Of a DNA stretch of 64,000 nucleotides, positions 13,401 through 28,400 are shown piece by piece. The stretch's first letter is position 1. Every line of letters starts with the position of its first letter. The stretch is taken from positions 29,346,501 to 29,410,500 of the forward strand of contig CM060843.1 in NCBI GenBank assembly GCA_030762175.1, given 5' to 3'. The notes beneath the pieces were generated by a model. It was not told the DNA's origin and did no database searches. It worked only from the letters and a program-made list of their open reading frames with translations. The position numbers and the translations under genes are program-made. Origin of the DNA: Metallyticus violacea (taxonomy: Eukaryota; Arthropoda; Insecta; Mantodea; Metallyticidae).

Positions 13401-16400
13401 GGTTCTACCTCCTCTACTGGTGATGATATAATTTCTTTGTCTACTAGTTGTAAATCTAACTGGTCTTTTTGGACTTCCAATGCTAGCTGTTCCGGCGAAA
13501 TTTCCTGCAACCGTGACTCCTCCACCTCCGTTTCCGCTAAATCTTCGGGCTCAGTGGCTAAAGGACTTGGTGTTGCTGTCGGTAATTCGGTAATCTCAGG
13601 CTGTTCACCTTTTTCATCTCTTACTATCATATCTTGTTGGGTTACTTCCAGTTTTTCGACAGGCACTAAATCTTTAGGTTCAACAACCTCCATCTCCGCC
13701 GGCTTTTCCTCAAGCTCTTTTGGAACTTCTGCGACTGTAAACTCAGGGGATCTTAATTTAATGATATCTGGTTCCTCCGTTTCCACATCAACCTGGCTTT
13801 CGTCAACTATTTCTGTTATCTCAGGTTGTTCCACTTCTTCCGCTTTTACTAACATTTCTTCCTCTGGTTCTTCGGGTGTTTTCGCCGGTTCTAGGGGTAC
13901 CGTTTCCTTTATTTCGATCGCCATTTCATCCTTCTCCAAAGTAACAAACTCCTCTTGCTCAACCTCCTCCATTTCCGCGGGCTCTTCCTGTAATTCCCTT
14001 GCTACTTCTGTCTCTATTTCCGGAATTGGTATAGGCGTAATCTCAGCTGCTTCAACTTTAGTAATTTCCCGTTCGTCCACTTTTTTGTCGGCTAGTACTT
14101 CTACCCTATGCACTGTTTCGGCTGATATTTTGGATTTTAGCACTTCATCAAAAGTATCTTTTGTGGGAACTACTTCCTCTGGCTCTTTAACCTTTAGCAA
14201 ACCTTCTTCTACTGTCTGCTCAAATTCTGCCACATCTGCTTGCACAGGCTCCTCTACCTCTTCCTGTAAGATGAGTTCCTTCTGTACTGCAGGTAATTGT
14301 TCTGAAGTTTCTGGAATGGCTACAGGTTCCCTTGGTAAGTGCTTTACGTCAGGCGTGACACTAATAAATTCCTCGCCGATTTCTGGCTCTGTAACTGGCT
14401 CTTCCACTAATTGTGCTTCATCTTCAGTCAATTCTTCCTTTAGAGCCATAGGACTAGTTACTGGAAGAAGCTCAATAACTTCTGGTTCCTTATCTTTAGA
14501 CTCTATCTCAGGCATTTCTATTTGATGTGCTTCAATCTCTTCTTCGTGTGGGACTATAGGTTCTTCCTTTACTTTAACGAGAGCGATTGCGAATGGTTCT
14601 ACCTCTAAATCTGCCCGCTTATCCTCAAATTCGGCTATTGCCGGTTCTTCCTCTAGCTTATCTGTAGTAGGAATTATTGGTTCTTCTTTTGTTATTTCCT
14701 CAATTTGCGCTATAGCCGGTTCTTCCTCTAGCTTATCTGTAGTATGACTTATTGGTTCTTCTTTTGTTATTTCTGATATTTCAGCTTCTTCAATCTCTTC
14801 AGCCATAGCGATTACTTCTTCTGTTATTTCCACTTGTTCAACCTCCTTTGGTCGAATGAATTCCTTCTCTTCAAGTATCAGCTCGTCCCTTTGTTCCACA
14901 GTTATTAATTCTTCTGTTTCAGGAGGTTCCACCTCTGGGGATATTTTATCTACCTCCTTTGACTCCTCCTTCTTATCCTCCTCCTTCTCCTCAACTGTTG
15001 CTTTTTCAATAGGTATTACCTCTTCCACCTCAACTTCAATACTTGCTGGTCCTTCCTCTTTGCTTTGTAATTGTTCTTCCAGTTGAGTAATGGTTTCGGT
15101 GGACAGTTCAGATATTACAACTTCCTTATCGATTTTAATTTCCTTCATCAACACCTCTTTAGACTCTAATACCTCTCCCAAAACCCCTACTTCCTGAATT
15201 GTTACATCCTTTTCAACAACCGTCGTTGGTTCACCCTCCACTACAGATATTGGCTCCCCCTCAGAAATTTCTGGAATGTATTCAATGTGCTCTACCATTT
15301 CTTTTGTTTCAACGCTAGCAACTAAAGTACCCCCCTCAACAATTTCTGTATCTTTAACCTCAGTTTCGCCTATATCTATTCTCACCAAATCTTCATCTTT
15401 ACGCAATTGTTCTTCTATAGCAATAGCCTCCACTACTTCCGCAACAGAAGTCACCTTGGCTTCCTCTGACTCAATCTCTTTCTCGATCATTTCTATATCG
15501 GACGGTTGCATCTCCTCTACGGGTGATGATATAATTTCTCTCTCTAATACTTCTAAATCAAACTGGTCTTTTTGGACTTCCAATGCTAGCTGTTCCGGCG
15601 AAATTTCCTGTAACCTTGCCTCCTCCTCTGTTTGCACTAGATCTTCGGGCTCAGCGGCTAAAGGACTTGATGGTGTTACTGTCGGTAATTCGGTAACCTC
15701 AGGATGTTCACCTTTTTCATCTCTTACTATCATATCTTGTTGGGTTACTTCCAGTTTTTCGACAGGCACTAAATCTTTAGGTTCAACAACCTCCATCTCC
15801 GCCGGCTTTTCCTCAAGCTCTTTTGGAACTTCTGCGACTGTAACCTCAGGGGATCTTAATTTAATGATATCTGGTTGCTCCGTTTCCACATCAACTTGGC
15901 TTTGGTCAACTATTTCGGTTATCTCAGGTAGTTCCACTTCTTCCGCTTTTACTAACATTTCTTCCTCTGGTTCTTCGGGTGTTTTCGCCGGTTCTAGGGG
16001 TACCGTTTCCTTTATTTCGATCGCCATTTCATCCTTCTCCAACGTAACAAATTCCTCTTGCTCAACCTCCTCCATTTCCGCGGGCTCTTCCTGTAATTCC
16101 GTTGCTACTTCTGTCTCTATTTCCGGAATTGGTATAGGCGTAATCTCAGCTGCTTCAACTTTAGTAATTTCCCGTTCATCCACTTTTTTGTCTGCTAGTA
16201 CTTCTACCCTATGCACTGTTTCGGCTGATATTTTGGATTTTAGCACTTCATCAAAAGTATCTTTTGTGGGAACTACTTCCTCTGGTTCTTTGACCTTTAG
16301 CAATCCTTCTTCTACTTTCTGTTCAAATTCTGCTACATCTTTTTGCACAGGCTCCTCTATCTTTTCCTCTAAGATAAGCTCCTTCTGTTCTGCAGTTTCC

Positions 16401-19400
16401 GGAATGGCTACAGGTTCCCTTGCTAAGTGCTTTATGTCAGGTGTGACACTAACAAACTCTTCGCCGATTTCTGGCTCTGTAACTAGCTCTTCCGCTAATT
16501 GTGCTTTATCTTCAATCAATTCTTCCCTTAGAGCAATAGGACTAGTTACTGGAAGCAGCTCAATAACTTCTGGTTCTTTGTCTTTAGACTCTATCTCAGC
16601 AATTTCTATTTTCTGTGCTTCAATATCTTCTTCGGGTGGGACAATGGGTTCATCCTTTACTTTAACGAAAGCGACTGCGGCTGGTTCTACCTCTAAATCT
16701 GCCCGCTTATCTTCAATTTCGACTATAGCCGGTTCTTCCTCTAGCTTATCTGTAGTAGGAATTATTGGTTCTTCTTTTGTTATTTCTGATATTTCAGCTT
16801 CTTCAATCTCTTCAGCCATAGCGATTACTTCTTCTGTTATTTCCACTTTTTCAACCTTCTTTGGTGGAATGATTTCCTTCTCTTCAAGTATCACCTCGTC
16901 CCTTTGTTCCACAGTTATTATTTCTTCTATTTCAGGAGTTTCCACCTCTGGGGATATTTTATCTACCTCCTTTGACTCCTCCTCCTCCTCCTCCTTCTCC
17001 TCAACTGTTGCTTTTTCAATAGGTGTTACCTCTTCCAATTCAACTTCAATACTTGCTGTTCCTTCCTCTTTGCTTTGTAATTGTTCTTCCAGTTCGGTAA
17101 TGGTTTCGGTGGACAGTTCAGATATTACAACTTCCTTATCGATTTTAATTTCCTTCATCAACACCTCTTTAGACTCTAATACCTCTCCCAAAACCCCTAC
17201 TTCCTGATTTGTTACATCCTTTTCTACAACCTTCTTTGGTTCACCCTCCACTACAGATATTGGCTCCCCCTCAGAAATTTCTGGAATGTATTCAATGTGC
17301 TCTACCATTTCTTTTGTTTCAACGCTAGCAACTAAAGTACCCGCCTCAACAATGTCTGTATCTTTAACCTCAGTTTCGGCTATATCTATTCTCACCAGAT
17401 CTTCATCTTTACGCAATTCTTCTTCTATAGGAATAGCCTCCACTACTTCCGCAACAGAAGTCACATCGGCTTCCTCTGACTCAATCTTTTTCTCGATCAT
17501 TTCTATATCGGACAGTTGTATCTCCTCTACGGGTGATGATATAATTTTTCTCTCAACTACTTCTAAATCTAACTGGTCTTTTTGCACTTCCAATGCTAAC
17601 TGTTCCGGCGAAATTTCCTGTAACCTTGCCTCCTGCTCCGTTTGCGCTACATCTTCGGGCTCAGAGGCTAAAGGACTTGATGGTGTTGCTGTCGGTAATT
17701 CGGTAATCTCAGGCTCTTCACCTTTTTCATCTCTTACTATCATATCTTGTTGGGTTCCTTCCAGTTTTTCGACAGGCACTAAATCTTTAGGTTCAACAAC
17801 CTCCATCTCCGCCGGCTTTTCCTCAAGCTCTTTTGGAACTTCTGCGACTGTAACCTCAGGGGATCTTAATTTAATGCTATCTGGTTGCTCCGTTTCCACA
17901 TCAACTTGGCTTTGGTCAACTATTTCGGTTATCTCAGGTTGTTCCACTTCTTCCGCTTTTACTAACATTTCTTCCTCTGGTTCTTCGGGTGTTTTCGCCG
18001 GTTCTAGGGGTACCGTTTCCTTTATTTCGATCGCCATTTCATCCTTCTCCAAAGTAACAAACTCCTCTTGCTCAACCTCTTCCATTTCCGCGGGCTCTTC
18101 CTGTAATTCCCTTGCTACTTCTGTCTCTATTTCCGGAATTGGTATAGGCGTAATCTCAGCTGCTTCAACTTTAGTAATTTCCCGTTCGTCCACTTTTTTG
18201 TCTGCTAGTACTTCTACCCTATGCACTGTTTCGGCTGATATTTTGGATTTTAGCACTTCATCAAAAGTATCTTTTGTGGGAACTACTTCCTCTGGTTCTT
18301 TGAACTTTAGCAAACCTTCTTCTACCTTCTGTTCAAATTCTGCTACATCTTTTTGCACAGGTTCCTCTATCTTTTCCTCTAAGATAAGCTCCTTCTCTTC
18401 TGCAGGTAATTTTTCTACAGTTTCTGGAATGGCTACAGGTTCCCTTGCTAAGTGCTTTATGTCAGGTGTGACACTAATAAATTCTTCGCCGATTTCTGGC
18501 TCTGTAATTGGCTCTTCCGCTAATTGTGCTTCATCTTCAATCAATTCTTCCCTTAGAGCAATAGGACTAGTTTCTGGAAGAAGCTCAATAACTTCTGGTT
18601 CTTTATCTTTAGACTCTATCTCAGCAATTTCTATTTTCTGTGCTTCAATATCTTCTTCGAGTGGGACAATAGGTTCTTCCTTTACTTTAACGAGAGCGAC
18701 TGCGGCTGATTCTATCTCTAAATCTGCCCGCTTATCTTCAATTTGGGCTATAGCCGGTTCTTCCTCTAGCTTATCTATAGTAGGAATTATTGGTTCTTCT
18801 TTTGTTATTTCCTCAATTTCGGCTATAGCCGGTTCTTCCTCTAGGATATCTGTAGTAGGAATAATTGGTTCTTCTTTTGTAATTTCCTCAATTTCGGCTA
18901 TAGCCGGTTCTTCCTCTAGCTTATCTGTAGTAGGAATTATTGGTTCTTCTTTTGTTATTTCTAATATTTCAGCTTCTTCAATCTCTTCAACCATAGAGGT
19001 TACTTCTGTAATTTCCACTTTTTCAACCTCCTTTGGTGGAATTATTTCCTTCTCTTCAAGTATCACCTCGTCCCTTTGTTCCACAGTTATTAATACTTCT
19101 GTTTCAGGAGGTTCCACCTCTGGGGATATTTTATCTACCTCCTTTGACTCCTGCTCCTCCTCCTTCTCCTCAACTGTTGCTTTTTCAATAGGTGTTACCT
19201 CTTCCACCTCAACTTCAATACTTGCTGGTCCTTCCTCTTTGCTTTGTAATTCTTCTTCCAGTTCAGTAATGGTTTCGGTGGACAGTTCAGATATTACAAC
19301 TTCCTTATCGATTTTAATTTCCTTCATCATCACCTCTTTAGACTCTAATACGTCTCCCAAAACCCCTACTTCCTGAATTGTTGCATCCTTTTCTACAACC

Positions 19401-22400
19401 TTCTTTGGTTCACCCTCCACTACAGATATTGGCTCCCCCTCAGAAATTTCTGGAATGTATTCAATGTGCTCTACCATTTCTTTTGTTTCAACGCTAGCAA
19501 CTAAAGTACCCGCCTCAACAGCTTCTGTATCTTTAACCTCAGTTTCGGCTATATCTATTCTCACCAGATCTTCATCTTTACGCAATTCTTCTTCTAAGGC
19601 AATAGTCTCCACTACTTCCGCAACAGAAGTTACCTCGGCTTCCTCTGACTCAATCTCTTTCTCGATCATTTCTATATCGGACGGTTGTATCTCCTCTACG
19701 AGTGATGATATAATTTCTCTCTCTACAACTTCTAAATCTAACTGGTCTTTTTGGACTTCCAATGCTAGCGGTTCCGGCGAAATTTCCTGTAACCTTGCCT
19801 CCTCCTCCGTTTGCGCTTCATCTTCGGGCTCAGCGGCTAAAGGACTTGATGGTGTTACTGTCGGTAATTCGGTAACCTCAGGATGTTCACCTTTTTCATC
19901 TCTTACTATCATATCTTGTTGGGTTACTTCCAGTTTTTCGACAGGCACTAAATCTTTAGGTTCAACAACCTCCATCTCCGCCGGCTTTTCCTCAAGCTCT
20001 TTTGGAACTTCTGCGACTGTAACCTCAGGGGATCTTAATTTAATGATATCTGGTTGCTCCGTTTCCACATCAACCTGGCTTTGGTCAACTATTTCGGTTA
20101 TCTCAGGTAGTTCCACTTCTTCCGCTTTTACTAACATTTCTTCCTCTGGTTCTTCGGGTGTTTTCGCCGGTTCTAGGGGTACCGTTTCCTTTATTTCGAT
20201 CGCCATTTCATCCTTCTCCAAAGTAACAAATTCCTCTTGCTCAACGTCCTCCATTTCCACGAGCTCTTCCTGTAATTCCCTTGCTACTTCTGTCTCTATT
20301 TCCGGAATTGGTATAGGCGTAATCTCCGCTGCTTCAACCTCAGTAATTTCCCGTTCCTCCACTTTTTTGTCTGTTAGTACTTCTACCCTATCCACTGTTT
20401 CGGCTGTAATTTTGGATTCTAGCACTTCATCAAAAGTATCTTTTGTGGGAACTACTTCCTCTGGTTCTTTGACCTTTAGCAAACCTTCTTCTACCTTCTG
20501 TTCAAATTCTGCTACATCTTTTTGCACAGGCTCCTCTATCTTTTCCTCTAAGATAAGCTCCTTCTGTTCTGCAGGTAATTGTTCTGCAATTTCTGGAATG
20601 GCTACAGGTTTCCTTCCTAAGTGCTTTATTTGTGGTGTGACACTAACAAATTCTTCGCCGATTTCTGGCTCTGTAACTGGCTCTTCCGCTAATTGTGCTT
20701 CATCTTCAATCAATTCTTCCCTTAGAGCAATAGGACTAGTTACTGGAAGAAGCTCAATAACTTCTGGTTCTATATCTTTAGACTCTATCTCAGCAATTTC
20801 TATTTTCTGTGCTTCAATGTCTTCTTCGGGTGGGACAATGGGTTCTTCCTTTACTTTAACGAGAGCGACTGCGGCTGGTTCTACCTCTAAATCTGCCCGC
20901 TTGTCTTCAATTTCGGCTATAGCCGGTTCTTCCTCTAGCTTATCTGTAGTAGGAATTATTGGTTCTTCCTTTGTTATTTCCTCAATTTCGGCTATAGCCG
21001 GTTCTTCCTCTAGCTTATGTGTAGTAGGAATTATTGGTTCTTCTTTTGTTATTTCCTCAATTTCGCCTATAGCCGGTTCTAACTCTAGCTTATCTGTAGT
21101 AGGAATTATTGGTTCTTCTTTTGTTATTTCTGATATTTGAGCTTCTTCAATTTCTTCAGCCATTGGGAATACTTCTTCTGCTATTTCCACTTTTTCAACC
21201 TCCTTTGGTGGAATGATTTCCTTCTCTTCAACTATCACCTCGTCCCTTTGTTCCACAGTTATTAACTCTTCTGTATCAGGAGGTTCCACCTCGGGGAATA
21301 TTTTATCTACCTCCTTTGACTCCTGCTCCTCCTCCTTCTCCTCAACTGTTGCTTTCTCAATAGGTGTTACCTCTTCCACCTCAACTTCAATACTTGCTGG
21401 TCCTTCCTCTTCGCTTTGTAATTGTTCTTCCAGTTCAGTAATGGTTTCGGTGGACAGTTCAGATATTACAGCTTCCTTATCGATTTTAATTTCCTTCATC
21501 AACACCTCTTTAGCCTCTAATACCTCTCCCAAAACCCCTACTTCCTGAATTGTTACATCCTTTTCTACAACCTTCTTTGGTTCACCCTCCACTACAGATA
21601 TTGGCTCCCCCTCAGAAATTTCTGGAATGTATTCAATGTGCTCTACCATTTCTTTTGTTTCAACGCTAGAAACTAAAGTACCCGCCTCAACAATTTCTGT
21701 ATCTTTAACCTCAGTTTCGGCTATATCTATTCTCACCAAATCTTCATCTTTACGCAATTCTTCTTCTATAGCAATAGCCTCCACTACTTCCGCAACAGAT
21801 GTCACTTCGGCTTCCTCTGACTCAATCTCTTTCTCGATCATTTCTATATCGGGCGGTTGTAGCTCCTCTACGGGTGATGATATAATTTCTCTCTCTACTA
21901 CTTCTAAATCTAACTGGTCTTTTTGGACTTCCAATGCTAGCTGTTCCGGCGAAATTTCCTGTAACCTTGCCTCTTGCACCGTTTGGGCTACATCTTCGGG
22001 CTCAGAGGCTAAAGGACTTATTGGTGTTGCTGTCGGTAATTCGGTAATCTCAGGCTGTTCACCTTTTTCATCTCTTACTATCATATCTTGTTGGGTTACT
22101 TCCAGTTTTTCGACAGGAACTAAATCTTTAGGTTCAACAACCTCCATCTCCGCCAGCTTTTCCTCAAGCTCTTTTGGAACTTCTGCGACTGTAACCTCAG
22201 GGGATGTTAATTTAATGATATCTGGTTGCTCCGTTTCCACATCAACCTGGCATTCGTCAACTATTACTGTTATCTCAGGTTGTTCCACTTCTTCTGCTTT
22301 TACTAACATTTCTTCCTCTGGTTCTTCGGGTGTTTTCGCCGGTTCTAGGGGTACCGTTACCTTTATTTCGATCGCCATTTCATCCTTCTCCAAAGTAACA

Positions 22401-25400
22401 AATTCCTCTTGCTCAACCTCCTCCATTTCCGCGAGCTCTTCCTGTAATTCCCTTGCTACTTCTGTCTCTATTTCCGGAATTGGTATAGGCGTAATCTCCG
22501 CTTCTTCAACCTCAGTAATTTCCCGATCGTCCACTTTTTTGTCTGCTAGTACTTCTACCCTATCCACTGTTTCGGCTGATATTTTGGATTTTAGTACTTC
22601 ATCAAAAGTATCTTTTGTGGGAACTACTTCCTCTGGTTCTTTGACCTTTAGCAAACCTTCTTGTACCTTCTGTTCATATTCTGCTATATCTTTTTGCACA
22701 GGCTCCTCTATCTTTTCCTCTAAGACAAGCTCCTTGTGTTCTGCAGGTAATAGTTCTGCAGTTTCTAGAATGGCTACAGGTTCTCTTGTTAAGTGCTTTA
22801 TGTCAGGTGTGACACTAACAAATTCTTCGGCGATTTCTGGCTCTGTAACTGGCTCTTCCGCTAATTGTGCTTCATCTTCAATCAATTCTTCCCTTAGAGC
22901 AATAGGACTAGTTACTGGAAGAAGCTCAATAACCTCTGGTTCTTTATCTTTAGACTCTATCTCAGCAATTTCCATTTTCTGTGCTTCAATATCTTCTTCG
23001 GGTAGGACAATAGGTTCTTCCTTTACTTTAACGAGAGCGACTGCGGCTGGTTCTACCTCTAAATCTGCCCGCTTATCTTCAATTTCGGCTATAGCCGGTT
23101 CTTCCTCTAGCTTATCTGTAGTAGGAATTATTGGTTCTTCTTTTGTTATTTCCTCAATTTCGGCTATAGCCGGTTCTTCCTCTAGCTTATCTGTAGTAGG
23201 AATTATTGGTTCTTCTTTTGTTATTTCTGATATTTCAGCTTCTTCAATCTCTTCAGCCATAGGGATTACTTCTTCTGTTATTTCCACTTTTTCAACCTCC
23301 TTTGGTGGAATTATTTGCTTCTCTTCAAGTATCACCTCGTCCCTTTGTTCCACAGTTATTATTTCTTCTGTTTCAGGAGTTTCCACCTCTGGGGATATTT
23401 TATCTACCTCCTTTGTGTCCACATCCTCCTCCTCCTCCTCCTCCTCCTCCTCAACTGTTACTGGTTCAATAGGTGTTACCTCTTCCACCTCAACTTCAAT
23501 ACTTGCTGGTCCTTCCTCTTTGCTTTGTAATTGTTCTTCCAGTTCAGTAATGGTTTCGGTGGACAGTTCAGATATTACAACTTCCTTGTCGATTTTAATT
23601 TCCTTCATCAACACCTCTTTAGACTCTGATACCTCTCCCAAAACCCCTACTTCCTGAATTGTTACATCCTTTTCTACAACCTTCTTTGGTTCACCCTCCA
23701 CTACAGATATTGGCTCCTCCTCAGAAATTTCTGGAATGTATTCAATGTGCTCTACCATTTCTTTTGTTTCAGCGCTAGCAACTAAAGTACCTACCTCAAC
23801 AATTTCTGTATCTTCAACCTCAGTTTCGGCTATATCTATTCTCACCAAATCTTCATCTCTACGAAATTCTTCTTCTATAGCAATAGCCTCCACTACTTCC
23901 ACAACAGAAATCACCTCGACTTCCTCTGACTCAATCTCTTTCTCGATCATTTCTATATCGGACGGTTGTATCTCCTCTACAGGTGATGATATAATTTCTC
24001 TCTCTACTACTTCTAAATCTAACTGGTCTTTTTGGACTTCCAATGCTAGCTGTTCCGGCGAAATTTCCTGTAACCTTGCCTCCTCCTTCGTTTGCACTAG
24101 ATGTTCGGGCTCAGCGGCTAAAGGACTTGATGGTGTTGCTGTCGGTAATTCGGTAATCTCAGGCTGTTCACCTTTTTCATCTCTTACTATCATATCTGGT
24201 TGGGTTACTTCCAGTTTTTCGACAGGCACTAAATCTTTAGGTTCAACAACCTCCATCTCCGCCGGGATTTCCTCAAGCTCTTTTGGAACTTCTGCGACTG
24301 TAACCTCAGGGGATCTTAATTTAATGATATCTGGTTGCTCCGTTTCTACATCAACCTGGCTTTCGTCAACTATTTCGGTTATCTCAGGTTGTTCCACTTC
24401 TTCCGCTTTTACTAACATTTCTTCCTCTGGTTCTTCGGGTGTTTTCGCCGGTTCTAGGGGTACCGTTTCCTTTATTTCGATCGCCATTTCATCCTTCTCC
24501 AAAGTAACAAATTCCTCTTGCTCAACCTCCTCCATTTCCGCGAGCTCTTCCTGTAATTCCCTTGCTACTTCTGTCTCTATTTCCGGAATTGGTATAGGCG
24601 TAATCTCCGCTGCTTCAACCTCAGTAATTTCCCGTTCCTCCACTTTTTTGTCTGCTAGTACTTCTACCCTATCCACTGTTTCGGCTGTAATTTTGGATTC
24701 TAGCACTTCATCAAAAGTATCTTTTGTGGGAACTACTTCCTCTGGTTCTTTGACCTTTAGCAAACCTTCTTCTACCTTCTGTTCAAATTCTGCTACATCT
24801 TTTTGCACAGGCTCCTCTATCTTTTCCTCTAAGATAAGCTCCTTCTGTTCTGCAGGTAATTGTTCTGCAATTTCTGGAATGGCTACAGGTTTCCTTCCTA
24901 AGTGCTTTATTTGTGGTGTGACACTAACAAATTCTTCGCCGATTTCTGGCTCTGTAACTGGCTCTTCCGCTAATTGTGCTTCATCTTCAATCAATTCTTC
25001 CCTTAGAGCAATAGGACTAGTTACTGGAAGAAGCTCAATAACTTCTGGTTCTATATCTTTAGACTCTATCTCAGCAATTTCTATTTTCTGTGCTTCAATG
25101 TCTTCTTCGGGTGGGACAATGGGTTCTTCCTTTACTTTAACGAGAGCGACTGCGGCTGGTTCTACCTCTAAATCTGCCCGCTTGTCTTCAATTTCGGCTA
25201 TAGCCGGTTCTTCCTCTAGCTTATCTGTAGTAGGAATTATTGGTTCTTCCTTTGTTATTTCCTCAATTTCGGCTATAGCCGGTTCTTCCTCTAGCTTATG
25301 TGTAGTAGGAATTATTGGTTCTTCTTTTGTTATTTCCTCAATTTCGCCTATAGCCGGTTCTAACTCTAGCTTATCTGTAGTAGGAATTATTGGTTCTTCT

Positions 25401-28400
25401 TTTGTTATTTCTGATATTTCAGCTTCTTCAATTTCTTCAGCCATTGGGAATACTTCTTCTGCTATTTCCACTTTTTCAACTTCCTTTGGTGGAATGATTT
25501 CCTTCTCTTCAACTATCACCTCGTCCCTTTGTTCCACAGTTATTAACTCTTCTGTATCAGGAGGTTCCACCTCGGGGAATATTTTATCTACCTCCTTTGA
25601 CTCCTGCTCCTCCTCCTTCTCCTCAACTGTTGCTTTCTCAATAGGTGTTACCTCTTCCACCTCAACTTCAATACTTGCTGGTCCTTCCTCTTCGCTTTGT
25701 AATTGTTCTTCCAGTTCAGTAATGGTTTCGGTGGACAGTTCAGATATTACAGCTTCCTTATCGATTTTAATTTCCTTCATCAACACCTCTTTAGCCTCTA
25801 ATACCTCTCCCAAAACCCCTACATCCTGAATTGTTACATCCTTTTCTACAACCTTCTTTGGTTCACCCTCCACTACAGATATTGGCTCCCCCTCAGAAAT
25901 TTCTGGAATGTATTCAATGTGCTCTACCATTTCTTTTGTTTCAACGCTAGAAACTAAAGTACCCGCCTCAACAATTTCTGTATCTTTAACCTCAGTTTCG
26001 GCTATATCTATTCTCACCAAATCTTCATCTTTACGCAATTCTTCTTCTATAGCAATAGCCTCCACTACTTCCGCAACAGATGTCACTTCGGCTTCCTCTG
26101 ACTCAATCTCTTTCTCGATCATTTCTATATCGGGCGGTTGTAGCTCCTCTACGGATGATGATATAATTTCTCTCTCTACTACTTCTAAATCTAACTGGTC
26201 TTTTTGGACTTCCAATGCTAGCTGTTCCGGCGAAATTTCCTGTAACCTTGCCTCTTGCACCGTTTGGGCTACATCTTCGGGCTCAGAGGCTAAAGGACTT
26301 ATTGGTGTTGCTGTCGGTAATTCGGTAATCTCAGGCTGTTCACCTTTTTCATCTCTTACTATCATATCTTGTTGGGTTACTTCCAGTTTTTCGACAGGAA
26401 CTAAATCTTTAGGTTCAACAACCTCCATCTCCGCCAGCTTTTCCTCAAGCTCTTTTGGAACTTCTGCGACTGTAACCTCAGGGGATGTTAATTTAATGAT
26501 ATCTGGTTGCTCCGTTTCCACATCAACCTGGCATTCGTCAACTATTACTGTTATCTCAGGTTGTTCCACTTCTTCTGCTTTTACTAACATTTCTTCCTCT
26601 GGTTCTTCGGGTGTTTTCGCCGGTTCTAGCGGTACCGTTACCTTTATTTCGATCGCCATTTCATCCTTCTCCAAAGTAACAAATTCCTCTTGCTCAACCT
26701 CCTCCATTTCCGCGAGCTCTTCCTGTAATTCCCTTGCTACTTCTGTCTCTATTTCCGGAATTGGTATAGGCGTAATCTCCGCTTCTTCAACCTCAGTAAT
26801 TTCCCGATCGTCCACTTTTTTGTCTGCTAGTACTTCTACCCTATCCACTGTTTCGGCTGATATTTTGGATTTTAGTACTTCATCAAAAGTATCTTTTGTG
26901 GGAACTACTTCCTCTGGTTCTTTGACCTTTAGCAAACCTTCTTGTACCTTCTGTTCATATTCTGCTACATCTTTTTGCACAGGCTCCTCTATCTTTTCCT
27001 CTAAGATAAGCTCCTTGTGTTCTGCAGGTAATAGTTCTGCAGTTTCTAGAATGGCTACAGGTTCTCTTGTTAAGTGCTTTATGTCAGGTGTGACACTAAC
27101 AAATTCTTCGGCGATTTCTGGCTCTGTAACTGGCTCTTCCGCTAATTGTGCTTCATCTTCAATCAATTCTTCCCTTAGAGCAATAGGACTAGTTACTGGA
27201 AGAAGCTCAATAACCTCTGGTTCTTTATCTTTAGACTCTATCTCAGCAATTTCCATTTTCTGTGCTTCAATATCTTCTTCGGGTAGGACAATAGGTTCTT
27301 CCTTTACTTTAACGAGAGCGACTGCGGCTGGTTCTACCTCTAAATCTGCCCGCTTATCTTCAATTTCGGCTATAGCCGGTTCTTCCTCTAGCTTATCTGT
27401 AGTAGGAATTATTGGTTCTTCTTTTGTTATTTCCTCAATTTCGGCTATAGCCGGTTCTTCCTCTAGCTTATCTGTAGTAGGAATTATTGGTTCTTCTTTT
27501 GTTATTTCTGATATTTCAGCTTCTTCAATCTCTTCAGCCATAGGGATTACTTCTTCTGTTATTTCCACTTTTTCAACCTCCTTTGGTGGAATTATTTGCT
27601 TCTCTTCAAGTATCACCTCGTCCCTTTGTTCCACAGTTATTATTTCTTCTGTTTCAGGAGTTTCCACCTCTGGGGATATTTTATCTACCTCCTTTGTGTC
27701 CACATCCTCCTCCTCCTCCTCCTCCTCAACTGTTACTGGTTCAATAGGTGTTACCTCTTCCACCTCAACTTCAATACTTGCTGGTCCTTCCTCTTTGCTT
27801 TGTAATTGTTCTTCCAGTTCAGTAATGGTTTCGGTGGACAGTTCAGATATTACAACTTCCTTGTCGATTTTAATTTCCTTCATCAACACCTCTTTAGACT
27901 CTGATACCTCTCCCAAAACCCCTACTTCCTGAATTGTTACATCCTTTTCTACAACCTTCTTTGGTTCACCCTCCACTACAGATATTGGCTCCCCCTCAGA
28001 AATTTCTGGAATGTATTCAATGTGCTCTACCATTTCTTTTGTTTCAGCGCTAGCAACTAAAGTACCTACCTCAACAATTTCTGTATCTTCAACCTCAGTT
28101 TCGGCTATATCTATTCTCACCAAATCTTCATCTCTACGCAATTCTTCTTCTATAGCAATAGCCTCCACTACTTCCACAACAGAAATCACCTCGACTTCCT
28201 CTGACTCAATCTCTTTCTCGATCATTTCTATATCGGACGGTTGTATCTCCTCTACGGGTGATGATATAATTTCTCTCTCTACTACTTCTAAATCTAACTG
28301 GTCTTTTTGGACTTCCAATGCTAGCTGTTCCGGCGAAATTTCCTGTAACCTTGCCTCCTCCTTCGTTTGCACTAGATGTTCGGGCTCAGCGGCTAAAGGA

